A program made the translations under genes and the position numbers. DNA of 64,000 nucleotides, taken from NCBI RefSeq assembly GCF_900094555.1, contig NZ_FMAC01000007.1, positions 124,001 through 188,000 of the forward strand, written 5' to 3'. This DNA is from Martinezella hainanensis. GTDB taxonomy: Bacteria; Pseudomonadota; Alphaproteobacteria; Rhizobiales; Rhizobiaceae. Positions 25,819-35,515 of this stretch are shown here, one piece after another. Numbering within the stretch: the stretch's first letter is position 1; each line of letters opens with the position of its first letter. The notes beneath the pieces were generated by a model. The model was not told the origin of the DNA, ran no database searches, and saw only the letters and a program-made list of their open reading frames with translations.

Positions 25819-27468
25819 ATGCAGAGAAAGAAGGCGAGGATTGGAAAGACCGCAAGCGTCAGTAGAGAAAGCGACTCGCCAGTGTCGTTGGGCGGGATCG
25901 ATCGGGCAGCCGACGACTTTCGCGAACTTGGCGAACGCGTAGCAAAGCGCGGCTTGCGCGTCGGCTACGAGGCACTGGCCTGGGGCCGCCATATCAATAA
26001 CCACCGCGATGCCTGGGAGGTCGTGCGACGCGCCGACCATCCCAGCATCGGTCTGATCCTCGATAGCTTTCATACGCTGTCGCGCAAGATCGACATCAAC
26101 TCGATCCGCTCCATTCCGAAGGAGAAGATCTTCATCGTCCAGCTTGCCGACGCGCCGTTGATCGACATGGACTTGCTCTATTGGTCGCGCCACTTCCGCA
26201 ACATGCCGGGCGAAGGCGACCTCCCCGTGACGGCGTTCACCTCGGCGGTCGCAGAGACCGGCTACGATGGTTATTTTTCGTTGGAGATCTTCAACGACCA
26301 GTTCCGTGGCGGCTCCGCCCGCTCGATCGCTACGGACGGTCATCGCTCGCTAATTTATCTAGGGGACCAGGTACGTCGCTCTTCGAATGTCGAGGGCCTA
26401 TCGGTTCCGGTCATGCCGGATAGGGCAAAAGTCAAGAATGTCGGCTTCGTGGAATTTTCCGCCGACGAGAAGGATGCTGCCGATCTCGGCAAGATCCTTA
26501 AAACTCTAGGTTTCCGCAAGACCGCCCGGCACAAGACAAAAAAAGTCAGCATTTTCAGCCAAGACAACATCAGGCTTATCGTCAATACCGAGGACAAGGG
26601 CTTCGCCAACGCCTCGTTCGCAGTACACGGCACGACGGCCTATGCAATGGCGCTTACGGTGGATAATGCCGAGGCTGCACTCGCCCGCGCGGTCGCGCTT
26701 GGCGCCGAACCGTTCGAGCAACCGGTCGTGGACGGCGAAGTGAAAATACCGGCAATCCATGGCGTTGGTGGTGGCCTGATCTATCTGATAGACGATGAAA
26801 GCGATCTCGGCCGCTTCTCCGAGATCGACTTTGTACCCATTGACGAGGATGCCGGGGACCGCCCGGCCGCACCCGTGCACCTCAAGCGTATCGACCATGT
26901 CGCCCAGACAGTGGCATATGACGAGATGCTGACCTGGCTCCTGTTCTACACATCGATTTTCGAGATGCAGAAGACACCGATGGTCGACATCATCGATCCG
27001 GCCGGTATCGTCCGCAGCCAAGTGGTGGAAAGCGCTGACGGTGCGCTGCGGATTACGCTCAACGGCGCGGAAAATCGCCGCACGCTGGCCGGTCACTTCG
27101 TCGCGGAAAAGTTCGGGTCGGGCGTGCAGCATCTCGCCTTCCGGACCGACGACATTTTTGCCACGGCCGAGGGCCTGTACAGGAATGGCTTCAAACCGCT
27201 TTCCATCTCGCCGAACTATTACGGCGATGTCGAGGCCCGCTTCGGGCTCGACCCGGAACTCACCGAGCGGCTGAAAGCCAACAATATCCTCTATGACCGT
27301 GACGATCAGGGCGATTATTTCCAACTCTACAGCGACACCTTTGGTGAAGGCTTCTTCTTCGAGATTGTCCAGCGACGCGGCTATGCCGGCTATGGCGCCC
27401 CTAACGCCATATTCCGCATTGCGGCACTCAAGAAGACTCTGAGGCCTGAAGGCGTTCCGAAAGAGTAA
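25819..27468 (+). CDS. quiC: 5'-truncated 3-dehydroshikimate dehydratase / HPPD-like fusion (QuiC type)
   Basis: 549 residues against about 630 in intact bifunctional enzymes. The dehydratase domain converts 3-dehydroshikimate to protocatechuate. It is a sugar-isomerase-like barrel, and its first roughly 80 residues are missing: recognisable homology starts near SPVSLGGIDRAADDF (residue 20). The four metal ligands remain: Glu in GYEALAWG (E51), Asp in LILDSFH, Gln in FIVQLADA, Glu in FSLEIFND. The C-terminal half keeps the HPPD-like vicinal-oxygen-chelate repeats with their metal triad (IDHVAQT, VQHLAFRT, FFFEIVQR). Only 90 bases separate it from the GntR gene, so the missing part cannot lie upstream; it has been deleted. 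The first 19 residues look like read-through of non-homologous DNA. Dehydratase activity is doubtful. An authentic short start is unlikely. Confidence 0.8.
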   Translation: MQRKKARIGKTASVSRESDSPVSLGGIDRAADDFRELGERVAKRGLRVGYEALAWGRHINNHRDAWEVVRRADHPSIGLILDSFHTLSRKIDINSIRSIPKEKIFIVQLADAPLIDMDLLYWSRHFRNMPGEGDLPVTAFTSAVAETGYDGYFSLEIFNDQFRGGSARSIATDGHRSLIYLGDQVRRSSNVEGLSVPVMPDRAKVKNVGFVEFSADEKDAADLGKILKTLGFRKTARHKTKKVSIFSQDNIRLIVNTEDKGFANASFAVHGTTAYAMALTVDNAEAALARAVALGAEPFEQPVVDGEVKIPAIHGVGGGLIYLIDDESDLGRFSEIDFVPIDEDAGDRPAAPVHLKRIDHVAQTVAYDEMLTWLLFYTSIFEMQKTPMVDIIDPAGIVRSQVVESADGALRITLNGAENRRTLAGHFVAEKFGSGVQHLAFRTDDIFATAEGLYRNGFKPLSISPNYYGDVEARFGLDPELTERLKANNILYDRDDQGDYFQLYSDTFGEGFFFEIVQRRGYAGYGAPNAIFRIAALKKTLRPEGVPKE

Positions 27469-27929
27469 ATTTCGGCACGCCTTGAGGTTCTCGGATCGAC
27501 GAAACGTCTCCGCGAACATCGGGTGTTTGTCACGAAAACGCCGTCAGCCCGTTTAAGCCGCCGTTGTCTCAATTGATGACCTCAAGGCCGTTGCAAACCA
27601 TTTTGCGACCTGCCGTTCGATCAACCATTTCTTCGCTTCCGACCAGCGGCCATAGAACATGGCCTGTCATGAGCCTCCCTTGTTGAGAGCCTTGAATGCC
27701 GAGCAAACGGACGGAATGAGCAATGTTGCCGATCTACAACATTTGATTGAATAATTGATTTCACATGAACCAACCGCGGTATTTTTCGACAATTGAAAAT
27801 TGCCTTTCCAATTGCTTCCGATACTACTGCGATTGAGTTGATGGACAGCAGTTACAATGTAGACGGGCAATCATGGGAGCAACTTCCTGCTTTTCATAGC
27901 AGAGTGCGTTCGGTCTTTGGGTTGGGCAA
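27469..27929. other. 461-bp intergenic region, no supported gene
   Basis: Between truncated quiC and the autotransporter. A 35-codon minus frame near 27551-27658 (MFYGRWSEAKKW) has no ribosome site and no family match; it may be a relic. The last 180 bases are AT-rich and probably carry the autotransporter promoter. No terminator hairpin was found after quiC. Confidence 0.5.
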
Positions 27930-30900
27930 ATGACAGACGACGAACAGCTCGGACTTTCCAGAGGAAAATCCCGGTCTAGGGATGATACCCGCATTTTGCA
28001 AAGTGGCCGGATTAGAATCCAGCCGCGTGGCGCCATGCCGAAGGCGGAGCGGGTCTTTGAAATAATCGCAAGGTCAATGGCTGCCGGAGCGCGCGCATAT
28101 ATGCTGCTGCTCAGGGTGGCACTGCTCGTTGTTCTCTTTTGCGCTGGTTTATCGCTGGCGGCTCCTGGCGTGGCATATGCCGCTTGCACCGTCTTCAACT
28201 TCCCCGATTCGCATACGACACCGTCGACAAGTCCGATGGCATCTGGCGGGTCACTTAACGTCACCATCGGCACTGAGTGCAATGGCGCTGGTCTTAATCC
28301 CATTAACGATCCAGGCGTAGTCTCTCCGCAGCATGGCTCGATAAGCAGCTACAACGCCGCCGCCGGGACGTTCACCTACACAAACAACGGCGATGGAGCC
28401 ACCAGCGACACCTTCACCTTGGTCGATGCGGGCGCGAGTTCCTTCACCGTCAATATCGCAATTGCGTCTACCGTACCGGCACCCGTTGCCGGTCCGGTCA
28501 GCGCAACGGTGAGCTATGGCAGCAGTTCGAATTCGATTGCCCTGAACCTCTCCGGGGGGACGGCGTCATCGGTGGCGGTCAGGACTCAGGCGTCTCACGG
28601 AACTGCGACAGCCAGCGGCACCTCCATCACCTATACGCCGAATGCAAGCTATGCCGGTCCGGATAGTTTCACCTATACCGCGACCAATGCTGGAGGTACT
28701 TCCGCGCCGGCAACGGTCACTATAACCGTCAGCACGCCGACGATCACGCTCAGCCCGTCGACGCTGGCATCTGGCGCTATCGCGACGGCCTATAACCAGA
28801 CCGTCAGCGCGAGCGGCGGCAGCAGCCCCTATACCTATGTGGTCACCGCCGGATCTCTTCCGAGCGGCTTGAGCCTGTCGTCGTCGACCGGCGCGATTAC
28901 CGGCACGCCGACAGGGGCGGGCACATACAACTTTAGCATCACCGCAACCGACAGCTCGACGGGCACTGGACCATTCACCAGCTCAAATGCCTACAGCATA
29001 ACGATTGCTGCCCCAACGATCTCGGTGAGCCCATCTTCCTTGTCGGCGGGCGTGATCGGAACTGCCTACAGCCAGACCATCACGGCGTCGGGCGGTACCA
29101 GCTCCTATAGTTTTGCGGTCACCGCCGGCTCTCTTCCTGCCGGTTTGACCCTCTCATCGGGAGGGGCTCTTTCCGGCACGCCAACGGCAGGAGGCACGTT
29201 CAACTTCAGCGTCACTGCGACAGATAGTTCGACCGGGACGGGCGCACCATTCTCAAACTCCCGGGTCTACAGTCTGACCATTGCGGCTCCGACGATCGCA
29301 GTTGCACCGACGACGCTTCCGGCAGCGACCGTGGCGGCAGCCTACAGCCAAACCGTCACCGCGTCGGGCGGTACCAGCTCCTATAGTTTTGCGGTCACCG
29401 CCGGCTCTCTTCCTGCCGGCCTGACCCTCTCATCGGGAGGGGCTCTTTCCGGTTCGCCAACGGCAGGAGGCACGTTCAACTTCACCGTCACTGCGACAGA
29501 TAGTTCGACCGGGACTGGCCCGTTTACCGGTTCGAGGGCTTACAGTTTGAGCGTTTCTGCGCCGACGATCGTGGTTAGCCCCACTTCTTTGCCTTCCACG
29601 GTGGCGGAGGCGGCCTATAGTCAGACCCTCACAGCCTCGGGCGGTACAAGCTCCTACAGCTATAGTCTGGCTTCCGGGACGCTACCGTCCGGCGTGTCGC
29701 TTTCCTCGGGCGGCGTGCTTTCCGGGACGCCGACGGCGGCTGGAGCTTTCAATTTCACCATCACCGCGACGGACAGTTCCACGGGCACCGGCCCCTTTAC
29801 GGGCTCGCGGGCCTACACGCTGACCGTCGCGGCACCGACGATCAGCATCTCACCGGCAACATTGCCGGCGGGTACAGCCGGGTCCGCCTATAGCCAGACC
29901 CTCACAGCCTCCGGCGGCAGCGGCACCTATAGCTATAGCCTGGCGACGGGCAGCCTTCCGGTGGGCCTGGCGCTTTCGTCAGGCGGTGTGCTCTCAGGCA
30001 CACCGACCACGGGCGGCACCTTCAACTTCACCATCACCGCAACCGACAGTCATGCATTTACCGGTTCCCAAGCCTATAGCATCACCATCGGCACACCGAC
30101 GATCACGATCACGCCGGCAACATTGCCGGCAGGTACAGCCGGATCCGCCTATAGCCAGACGCTTACGGCCTCTGGCGGCATCGGCGGCTACACCTATTCG
30201 CTGACGACAGGTAGCCTTCCGGTGGGCGTGGCTTTTTCCTCCGCCGGCGTGCTTTCGGGTACACCAACCACAGGCGGTACCTTCAACTTCACCATCAAGG
30301 CAACCGACAGTCTCACATTTTCCGGTTCCCAAGCTTATAGCATCACCATTGGAACACCGACGATTACGATCACGCCGGCAACGCTGCCGACCGGCACGGC
30401 CGGAACCGCCTATAGCCAGACGCTTACGGCCTCTGGCGGCAGCGGCGGCTACACCTATTCGCTGACGACAGGCAGCCTTCCGGTGGGCGTGGCTTTTTCC
30501 TCCGCCGGCGTACTCTCAGGTACACCAACCACAGGCGGTACCTTCAACTTCACCGTCACCGCAAGAGACAGCCTCTCGTTCACCGGCTCGCAGGCCTATA
30601 GCATCACCATCGGCGCACCAACGATCACGATCGCGCCGACGACGCTCCCGGCCGCGACCGTGGCTGCTGTCTATAGCCAGACCATCACAGCCGTAGGCGG
30701 CACCAGCCCCTACACCTATAGCCTGTCGGCTGGCGCCCTTCCGGCAGGCCTAGCGTTTTCTTCGGCCGGCGTGCTCTCCGGCACGCCGACGGCATCTGGC
30801 ACATTCAATTTCACCGTCGCAGCCACGGACAGTTCAGGCGGCTCAGGACCGTTCACGGGATCACGCGCCTACAGCTTGGCTGTGAGCATCCAACCGCCGA

Positions 30901-33002
30901 TCGCAGGCAACGTTGCAGCCACGATTGCCGCCAATTCGTCGAACAACCCCATTACGCTCAACATCACCGGCGGAGCGGCTGCCTCAGTCGCGATCGCAAC
31001 CGGAGCCAGCCACGGGACGGCGATCGCATCGGGAACGGCCATTACCTATACGCCGGCATCAGGCTATAGCGGCTCGGACAGCTTCACCTATACTGCAACC
31101 AATGGCTCAGGCACTTCCGCGCCAGCAACGGTGAGCATGACGATCACCGCGCCGACGCTCTCGTTCTCGCCGGTAAGCGGTGCCCTGCCGGCTGGCACGG
31201 TCAGCACCGCCTATAGCCAGACGGTCACCGCTTCCGGCGGAACCAGCCCCTACAGCTACAGCATCACCGGCACGCTGCCGGCCGGGCTGACGCTCAACCA
31301 CTCGACGGGCGCGATCAGCGGTACGCCAACGACCTCGGGCAATTACAGCTTCTCCATCACCGCCACCGACGCCAACAGCGCCACGACGTCCGCCGCCTAT
31401 ACGATCGCGATTGCGCCGCCGCCGACCACCTTCGTCTTCTCACCGGCCGGCGGGGCGCTGACCGACGCTATGGCAGGCGAGGCCTACAGTCAGCAGATAT
31501 CGGTAACAGGCGGAACCGGCACGAAGATCTACAGTCTTGCCTCCGGTAGCCTGCCGAACGGCTTGGTGCTGAATATCTCGACCGGTCAATTGACCGGCCC
31601 GCTGGCGACCGGCACACAGGGCGACTACAGCTTCACCATCCAGGTTCGCGACGGCAACGGCGCGACCGGAACAGCCTCCTATACATTGAAGGTGAGGACC
31701 CAATCCGTCACCGTTCTCGACATGGTCGTCAATGTGCCGGCCGGATCGACGCCTTCCGACGTCTACCTCAATCGTGGCGCGACCGGCGGCCCATTCACTT
31801 CCGGGGTTCTCGCGTTTGTGGAGCCTGCCAATGCCGGCACGGCGACGATCATCCAGGGACAGCTGGCACAGGCGGGACCTCCCACGGCTCCGGTCGGCTG
31901 GTATCTGCACTATACGCTGAACCCGGCCTATTCCGGCCAGATCCGCGTCGGCTACAAGCTCGTCAGCGCACTCGGAACCTCCAATACGGCAACGGTCACC
32001 TATAATGTCAGCTATGACGCCGGCAAGGTGGCCGAGGATATCGACAATCTCGTGCATGATTTCGTGCGGTCCCGGCAGAACATGATCGCGAATACCATCG
32101 AGGTGCCGGGGCTGCTGCAGCGCCGGCAGATGCAGAAGGCGACCGATCCGATCACCGCACGCATGATGCCGTCCGAAGAGGGCATGACACTCGGCTTTTC
32201 CACCAGCCTGGCGCAGATGCGGGCGGCTGGCGGCGACGCGGATGCTGCTTCCGCGCCTTTCAACGTCTGGATCGGCGGCGCATTCCTCGCCCATGACGAC
32301 AAAAGCAGGAACGGCAGCACCAGCAAGTGGGGCAGCTTTGCCATGATCAACCTGGGGGCGGATTATCTGATCTCCGAGCATGCGCTGATCGGCCTGTCCT
32401 TCCATTATGACCGCATGACGGATCCGACCGATGAGGACGCCGAGCTGACGGGCAATGGCTGGCTTGCAGGACCCTACGCCTCGCTGGAGATCGGTAGAGG
32501 CGTGTTCTGGAACGGCAGCCTGCGCTATGGCGGATCCAGCAATACAATCAACACGCAGTTCTGGGATGGCAATTTCAAGACGACGCGCTGGATGGCCGAC
32601 ACTTCGATCGAGGGTCAATGGAACCTCGACGAGGATACGACGATCTCACCGAAGCTGCGGGCGATCTATTTCTCGGAAAAGGTCGACGACTATACCGTCA
32701 AGAATAGCTCGGGCGATGCCATTGCCATTGACGGCTTCAACGAGGACCAGTTCCGCATCAGCCTGGGTGCCGAGATCGCGCGCTCCTTCGTGCTGGAGAG
32801 CGGCACCAAACTGACACCGAAGCTCGGCCTCACCGGTGGCTTCTCCGGCCTCGACGGCGCTGGCGCTTTCGGTGCCGTTACCGCCGGATTGCAGCTGCAG
32901 ACCATGAACTTCTGGATGCTCGATACAAGCCTGCTCTTCAACATCGAGGGTGACGGGCAGAAATCCGTCGGTGCCAAGGTCGCTGCAGCCAAGAAATTTT
33001 AA
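27930..33002 (+). CDS. autotransporter with Ig-like repeat passenger
   Basis: A 1,690-residue outer-membrane protein. A hydrophobic signal core lies at about 53-75 (MLLLRVALLVVLFCAGLSLAA, cleaved near AYAA). It sits behind an extended N terminus, as in many large autotransporters, unless translation starts later (ATG at 28035 or 28077). The passenger has a Big/cadherin-like module (about 190-270), eight Ig-like He_PIG-type modules of 87-92 residues (about 270-985), a second Big-like module (about 985-1070) and two more He_PIG modules (to about 1260). Each He_PIG module carries GTAYSQT, then LPAGLxLSSGGxLSGTPT and FNFTxTATDS. A linker with helical residues (about 1370-1430) precedes the beta-barrel (about 1440-1690: FNVWIGGAFLAHD, NLGADYLISEHALIGLSFHY), ending in Phe as barrels do. 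Probable adhesin. No SD stands out, so the exact start is open. Confidence 0.9.
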   Translation: MTDDEQLGLSRGKSRSRDDTRILQSGRIRIQPRGAMPKAERVFEIIARSMAAGARAYMLLLRVALLVVLFCAGLSLAAPGVAYAACTVFNFPDSHTTPSTSPMASGGSLNVTIGTECNGAGLNPINDPGVVSPQHGSISSYNAAAGTFTYTNNGDGATSDTFTLVDAGASSFTVNIAIASTVPAPVAGPVSATVSYGSSSNSIALNLSGGTASSVAVRTQASHGTATASGTSITYTPNASYAGPDSFTYTATNAGGTSAPATVTITVSTPTITLSPSTLASGAIATAYNQTVSASGGSSPYTYVVTAGSLPSGLSLSSSTGAITGTPTGAGTYNFSITATDSSTGTGPFTSSNAYSITIAAPTISVSPSSLSAGVIGTAYSQTITASGGTSSYSFAVTAGSLPAGLTLSSGGALSGTPTAGGTFNFSVTATDSSTGTGAPFSNSRVYSLTIAAPTIAVAPTTLPAATVAAAYSQTVTASGGTSSYSFAVTAGSLPAGLTLSSGGALSGSPTAGGTFNFTVTATDSSTGTGPFTGSRAYSLSVSAPTIVVSPTSLPSTVAEAAYSQTLTASGGTSSYSYSLASGTLPSGVSLSSGGVLSGTPTAAGAFNFTITATDSSTGTGPFTGSRAYTLTVAAPTISISPATLPAGTAGSAYSQTLTASGGSGTYSYSLATGSLPVGLALSSGGVLSGTPTTGGTFNFTITATDSHAFTGSQAYSITIGTPTITITPATLPAGTAGSAYSQTLTASGGIGGYTYSLTTGSLPVGVAFSSAGVLSGTPTTGGTFNFTIKATDSLTFSGSQAYSITIGTPTITITPATLPTGTAGTAYSQTLTASGGSGGYTYSLTTGSLPVGVAFSSAGVLSGTPTTGGTFNFTVTARDSLSFTGSQAYSITIGAPTITIAPTTLPAATVAAVYSQTITAVGGTSPYTYSLSAGALPAGLAFSSAGVLSGTPTASGTFNFTVAATDSSGGSGPFTGSRAYSLAVSIQPPIAGNVAATIAANSSNNPITLNITGGAAASVAIATGASHGTAIASGTAITYTPASGYSGSDSFTYTATNGSGTSAPATVSMTITAPTLSFSPVSGALPAGTVSTAYSQTVTASGGTSPYSYSITGTLPAGLTLNHSTGAISGTPTTSGNYSFSITATDANSATTSAAYTIAIAPPPTTFVFSPAGGALTDAMAGEAYSQQISVTGGTGTKIYSLASGSLPNGLVLNISTGQLTGPLATGTQGDYSFTIQVRDGNGATGTASYTLKVRTQSVTVLDMVVNVPAGSTPSDVYLNRGATGGPFTSGVLAFVEPANAGTATIIQGQLAQAGPPTAPVGWYLHYTLNPAYSGQIRVGYKLVSALGTSNTATVTYNVSYDAGKVAEDIDNLVHDFVRSRQNMIANTIEVPGLLQRRQMQKATDPITARMMPSEEGMTLGFSTSLAQMRAAGGDADAASAPFNVWIGGAFLAHDDKSRNGSTSKWGSFAMINLGADYLISEHALIGLSFHYDRMTDPTDEDAELTGNGWLAGPYASLEIGRGVFWNGSLRYGGSSNTINTQFWDGNFKTTRWMADTSIEGQWNLDEDTTISPKLRAIYFSEKVDDYTVKNSSGDAIAIDGFNEDQFRISLGAEIARSFVLESGTKLTPKLGLTGGFSGLDGAGAFGAVTAGLQLQTMNFWMLDTSLLFNIEGDGQKSVGAKVAAAKKF
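28735..30885 (+). repeat. tandem Ig-like repeat array, eight units of 261-277 bp
   Basis: Units start near 28735, 29010, 29287, 29560, 29833, 30094, 30355 and 30616 (each beginning with a Pro-Thr-Ile codon block). Units two and three share long identical stretches (around 29091 and 29367), and the three units from 29833 are nearly identical at DNA level with a constant 261-bp period. Such identity means recent duplication or gene conversion and allows length change by recombination. Confidence 0.85.
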
Positions 33003-33034
33003 GCGATGCTCCAAAGATCGGCCGCGCTCGATCA

Positions 33035-33059
33035 CTCCCGGCGGATTCTTTCGGGAGTA
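33035..33059 (+). terminator. hairpin after the autotransporter gene, possible terminator
   Basis: ACTCCCG and CGGGAGT pair across an 11-base loop, 32 bases after the stop codon. No T-run follows, so termination is possible but not certain. The remaining 225 bases up to the first tail-collar gene are AT-rich and probably hold that operon's promoter. Confidence 0.45.
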
Positions 33060-33285
33060 GACCCATCATGCCGCGTCCATCTTCTGCTCTATACTTAATT
33101 AGCCGTAGTTATTTTACCGAGTGACGGCTCTGCATGCCTTAATCTGATACACAACTTCAAGTATTAAAAAATTGAAATTCCGATCAAAACTTTTATACCT
33201 GAGATGGTTAAGTTTGTTCTTGCATTTATCGCCATGATTGAATGATGATGGTATTCAACATCATTGGAATATTCAGAGGTATGGT

Positions 33286-33816
33286 ATGTCAGAATATTTT
33301 CTCGGCCAGATCATGCTTACAGGGTTTCCGTTTGCGCCCAGAGGCTTTGCTCTGTGCGACGGCCAGTTCTTGAGCGTCGGCCAGAACCAGGCCTTGTTTT
33401 CCCTCTTGGGCACGCACTACGGCGGCGATGGAGTGACGACTTTTGCCTTACCCAATCTGCAGAGCCGCACGCCGGTCGGATCTGGACCCTCCTACGATTC
33501 TGCGTGGCAGCCTACGCCTTACGCGATTGGTGAAACTGGCGGCGTAGAAAGCGTGACGTTGCTGGAACAGCAATTGCCTCAGCACATTCATCTGGCAGCC
33601 GGAACCACCGGCAACGGCACCGTCCGCAACCCAAGCAATGCTCTCTATGGAACCAACAGCGCCAATATCTATGGCGGTTCCAGCGGCACTCAGGTCACGC
33701 TGTCGAGCCAGACTGTAACGCCAGCCGGCAATGGCCAGCCCCACGACAATATGCAGCCCTACGACGTGATAAATTATTGCATTGCGCTGTCGGGGGTTTT
33801 TCCCTCCAGCAGCTGA
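33286..33816 (+). CDS. tail-collar domain protein (MdpB-like), copy 1
   Basis: A 176-residue protein of the phage tail-collar / microcystin-dependent protein family. The collar signature is FLGQIMLTGFPFAPRGFALCDGQFLSVGQNQALFSLLGTHYGGDG followed by TTFALPNLQSRTPVG. The C-terminal IAL-S-G-x-FPSS is shared with the two following copies. Start chosen at 33286, with AGAGG six bases upstream. First of three paralogous genes with the same orientation. No phage structural genes lie nearby, so this is a stand-alone bacterial cluster, not a prophage. Function unknown; homologues are reported in a few pathogens and cyanobacteria. Confidence 0.88.
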   Translation: MSEYFLGQIMLTGFPFAPRGFALCDGQFLSVGQNQALFSLLGTHYGGDGVTTFALPNLQSRTPVGSGPSYDSAWQPTPYAIGETGGVESVTLLEQQLPQHIHLAAGTTGNGTVRNPSNALYGTNSANIYGGSSGTQVTLSSQTVTPAGNGQPHDNMQPYDVINYCIALSGVFPSSS

Positions 33817-33852
33817 TCGCCTCTTTTCCACTCATTGCTCGGAGGATCAACG

Positions 33853-34383
33853 ATGAGCACCCCCTTCGTCGGAGAAATCCGGCTATTTGGTTTTTCCCGA
33901 GTGCCGAGCGGGTGGCTGCCCTGCAACAATTCCTTGCAGCCCATTTCCCAATATGTGGAATTGTTCGAGCTCATCGGGACGATCTATGGCGGCGATGGAC
34001 AGACGACGTTTGCGACCCCCAATCTGAGCGGACGCGTGCCAATGCATCAGGGCACCGGGACGGGCCTGTCGACCTATGTGATCGGTCAATCCAGCGGCAG
34101 CGAAAACATCACGCTCCTGCCCACCCAAATGCCGTCGCACACGCATCCATATCTTGCCACAACCGGAGCTGCCGACACCACGTCGGTAGGCTCGTCGGTC
34201 GAACTCGCCGCGCTTAGCGGAGACACGATGTATGCGACGGACATAAGTGGTGCCACTCCGATCACGACAGCGCAGACGGCGACGCAGACAACCGGATCGA
34301 CGATCATGCATGACAATACGATGCCGACACTGACGGTGCAGTATTGCATCGCATGGGCCGGTATCTTTCCTTCATCGAGATGA
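33853..34383 (+). CDS. tail-collar domain protein (MdpB-like), copy 2
   Basis: A 176-residue paralogue of the preceding gene: PFVGEIRLFGFSRVPSGWLPCNNSLQPISQYVELFELIGTIYGGDG, TTFATPNLSGRVPMHQG, and LPTQMPSHTHPYLAT in the middle. It ends WAGIFPSSR. GGAGG lies seven bases before the ATG; the upstream in-frame ATG at 33835 is not used. It lies 36 bases after copy 1 and 28 before copy 3, so the three are one operon and may assemble as a hetero-trimer, as collar-type fibres are trimeric (inference). Confidence 0.88.
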   Translation: MSTPFVGEIRLFGFSRVPSGWLPCNNSLQPISQYVELFELIGTIYGGDGQTTFATPNLSGRVPMHQGTGTGLSTYVIGQSSGSENITLLPTQMPSHTHPYLATTGAADTTSVGSSVELAALSGDTMYATDISGATPITTAQTATQTTGSTIMHDNTMPTLTVQYCIAWAGIFPSSR

Positions 34384-34411
34384 ACCGCGCCCAGCCATCG
34401 AGGACATTGCC

Positions 34412-34945
34412 ATGACAGAACCTTTCGTCGGCGAAATTCAACTGTTCGGTTTCAACTTTGCACCCTCCGGCTGGGCATCGTGTAACGGCGCACTGCTCAT
34501 AGTCCACCAGAACACCCAGCTTTTTTCCCTGATTGGCGTCCAGTATGGCGGCAACGGCACGCAGACGTTTCAGCTGCCCAATTTTGCCAACCGCGCGGGT
34601 TGCAACCAAGGTCAAGGCATCGGCCTGACACCGCGCACCGCCGGTGATACCTTTGGAAGCAACGACATAACGCTGACACAGGCGGAGATGCCGGCGCACA
34701 CGCATTCCTTGACCCTCTACAATCAAGGCGATACGTCCAAGCGCGCCGCCTCGCCCAGTACCGGTGACGCCCTCAGCCTGCCGGATTTGAGCAGCCCGTT
34801 TCTCACCAATGCCCAGCCGAACACCCAGTTTGCATCGAACGTCATCGGCATTGGCGGCGAAAGCCAGCCACATGAAAACCGCCAGCCTTTTCTTGCGGTC
34901 AATTTCTGTATCGCGCTAAGCGGCGCCTATCCAACCTTCGGTTGA
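34412..34945 (+). CDS. tail-collar domain protein (MdpB-like), copy 3
   Basis: A 177-residue paralogue: EPFVGEIQLFGFNFAPSGWASCNGALLIVHQNTQLFSLIGVQYGGNG, QTFQLPNFANRAGCNQG, LTQAEMPAHTHSL, ending IALSGAYPTFG. The stop TGA overlaps the ATG of the acetyltransferase gene (TGATG), so the two are translationally coupled. Confidence 0.88.
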   Translation: MTEPFVGEIQLFGFNFAPSGWASCNGALLIVHQNTQLFSLIGVQYGGNGTQTFQLPNFANRAGCNQGQGIGLTPRTAGDTFGSNDITLTQAEMPAHTHSLTLYNQGDTSKRAASPSTGDALSLPDLSSPFLTNAQPNTQFASNVIGIGGESQPHENRQPFLAVNFCIALSGAYPTFG

Positions 34946-35487
34946 TGACCGACACTGTGATAGCTTCACTACCGGAGTTTCCGGCGCAAACAGGTCATCA
35001 TCGGCTTTGTGTTTCAGCCTACACATTGCGTTCTGCAAGGCTGGACGATCTCGCATTTCTACGCCAGCTCTACCACTCGTTTCGCAAGGATGAATTGGCT
35101 CGCATCCCGTGGCCGCAAGAGAATAAACTGGCATTTCTGAACCAGCAGTTTGATCTTCAACATCGCTATTACATTACCGCCTTTCCGCAAGCGGACTTCC
35201 TGATCATCGAAAAGGATGGCGTCTCCATCGGCCGTCTTTACATCGATCTCGGCGCGGACATCTGGCATATCGTCGACATCGGCTTTCTGCCCGAATGGCG
35301 CGGTCGGGGATTGGGCTCCGCGACGCTGAAAGCCATTCAAGATGCGGCAGCAACGAACAAGAGCCTGGGGATCGCCCTGCATGTCGATCGAAACAACCGA
35401 CGCGCCTGCGAGCTTTATCAAGCCTTCGGATTCACGATCATTGAAACCAGCGACACCCACATGCGCATGGAATGGCGCTCCCTTTGA
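34945..35487 (+). CDS. GNAT family N-acetyltransferase
   Basis: A 180-residue protein. The GNAT acetyl-CoA-binding segment is VDIGFLPEWRGRGLGSATLKAIQDAA (the RGRGLG motif A). Motif B-like ending ALHVDRNNRRACELYQAFGFTIIETSDTHMRMEW is also typical. Coupled by TGATG to the third tail-collar gene; a TTG three bases upstream is less likely. GNAT genes recur beside MdpB triplets in bacteria I know of. A role in modifying the collar proteins is possible but unproven. Confidence 0.9.
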   Translation: MTDTVIASLPEFPAQTGHHRLCVSAYTLRSARLDDLAFLRQLYHSFRKDELARIPWPQENKLAFLNQQFDLQHRYYITAFPQADFLIIEKDGVSIGRLYIDLGADIWHIVDIGFLPEWRGRGLGSATLKAIQDAAATNKSLGIALHVDRNNRRACELYQAFGFTIIETSDTHMRMEWRSL

Positions 35488-35515
35488 TCTATGCCAACGC
35501 GTGGATCCTTAGGCA

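Noticed and set aside
33286..34945. Prophage remnant on the basis of tail-collar domains
   Set aside because: No other phage gene is present; three paralogues with a GNAT form a known non-phage arrangement.
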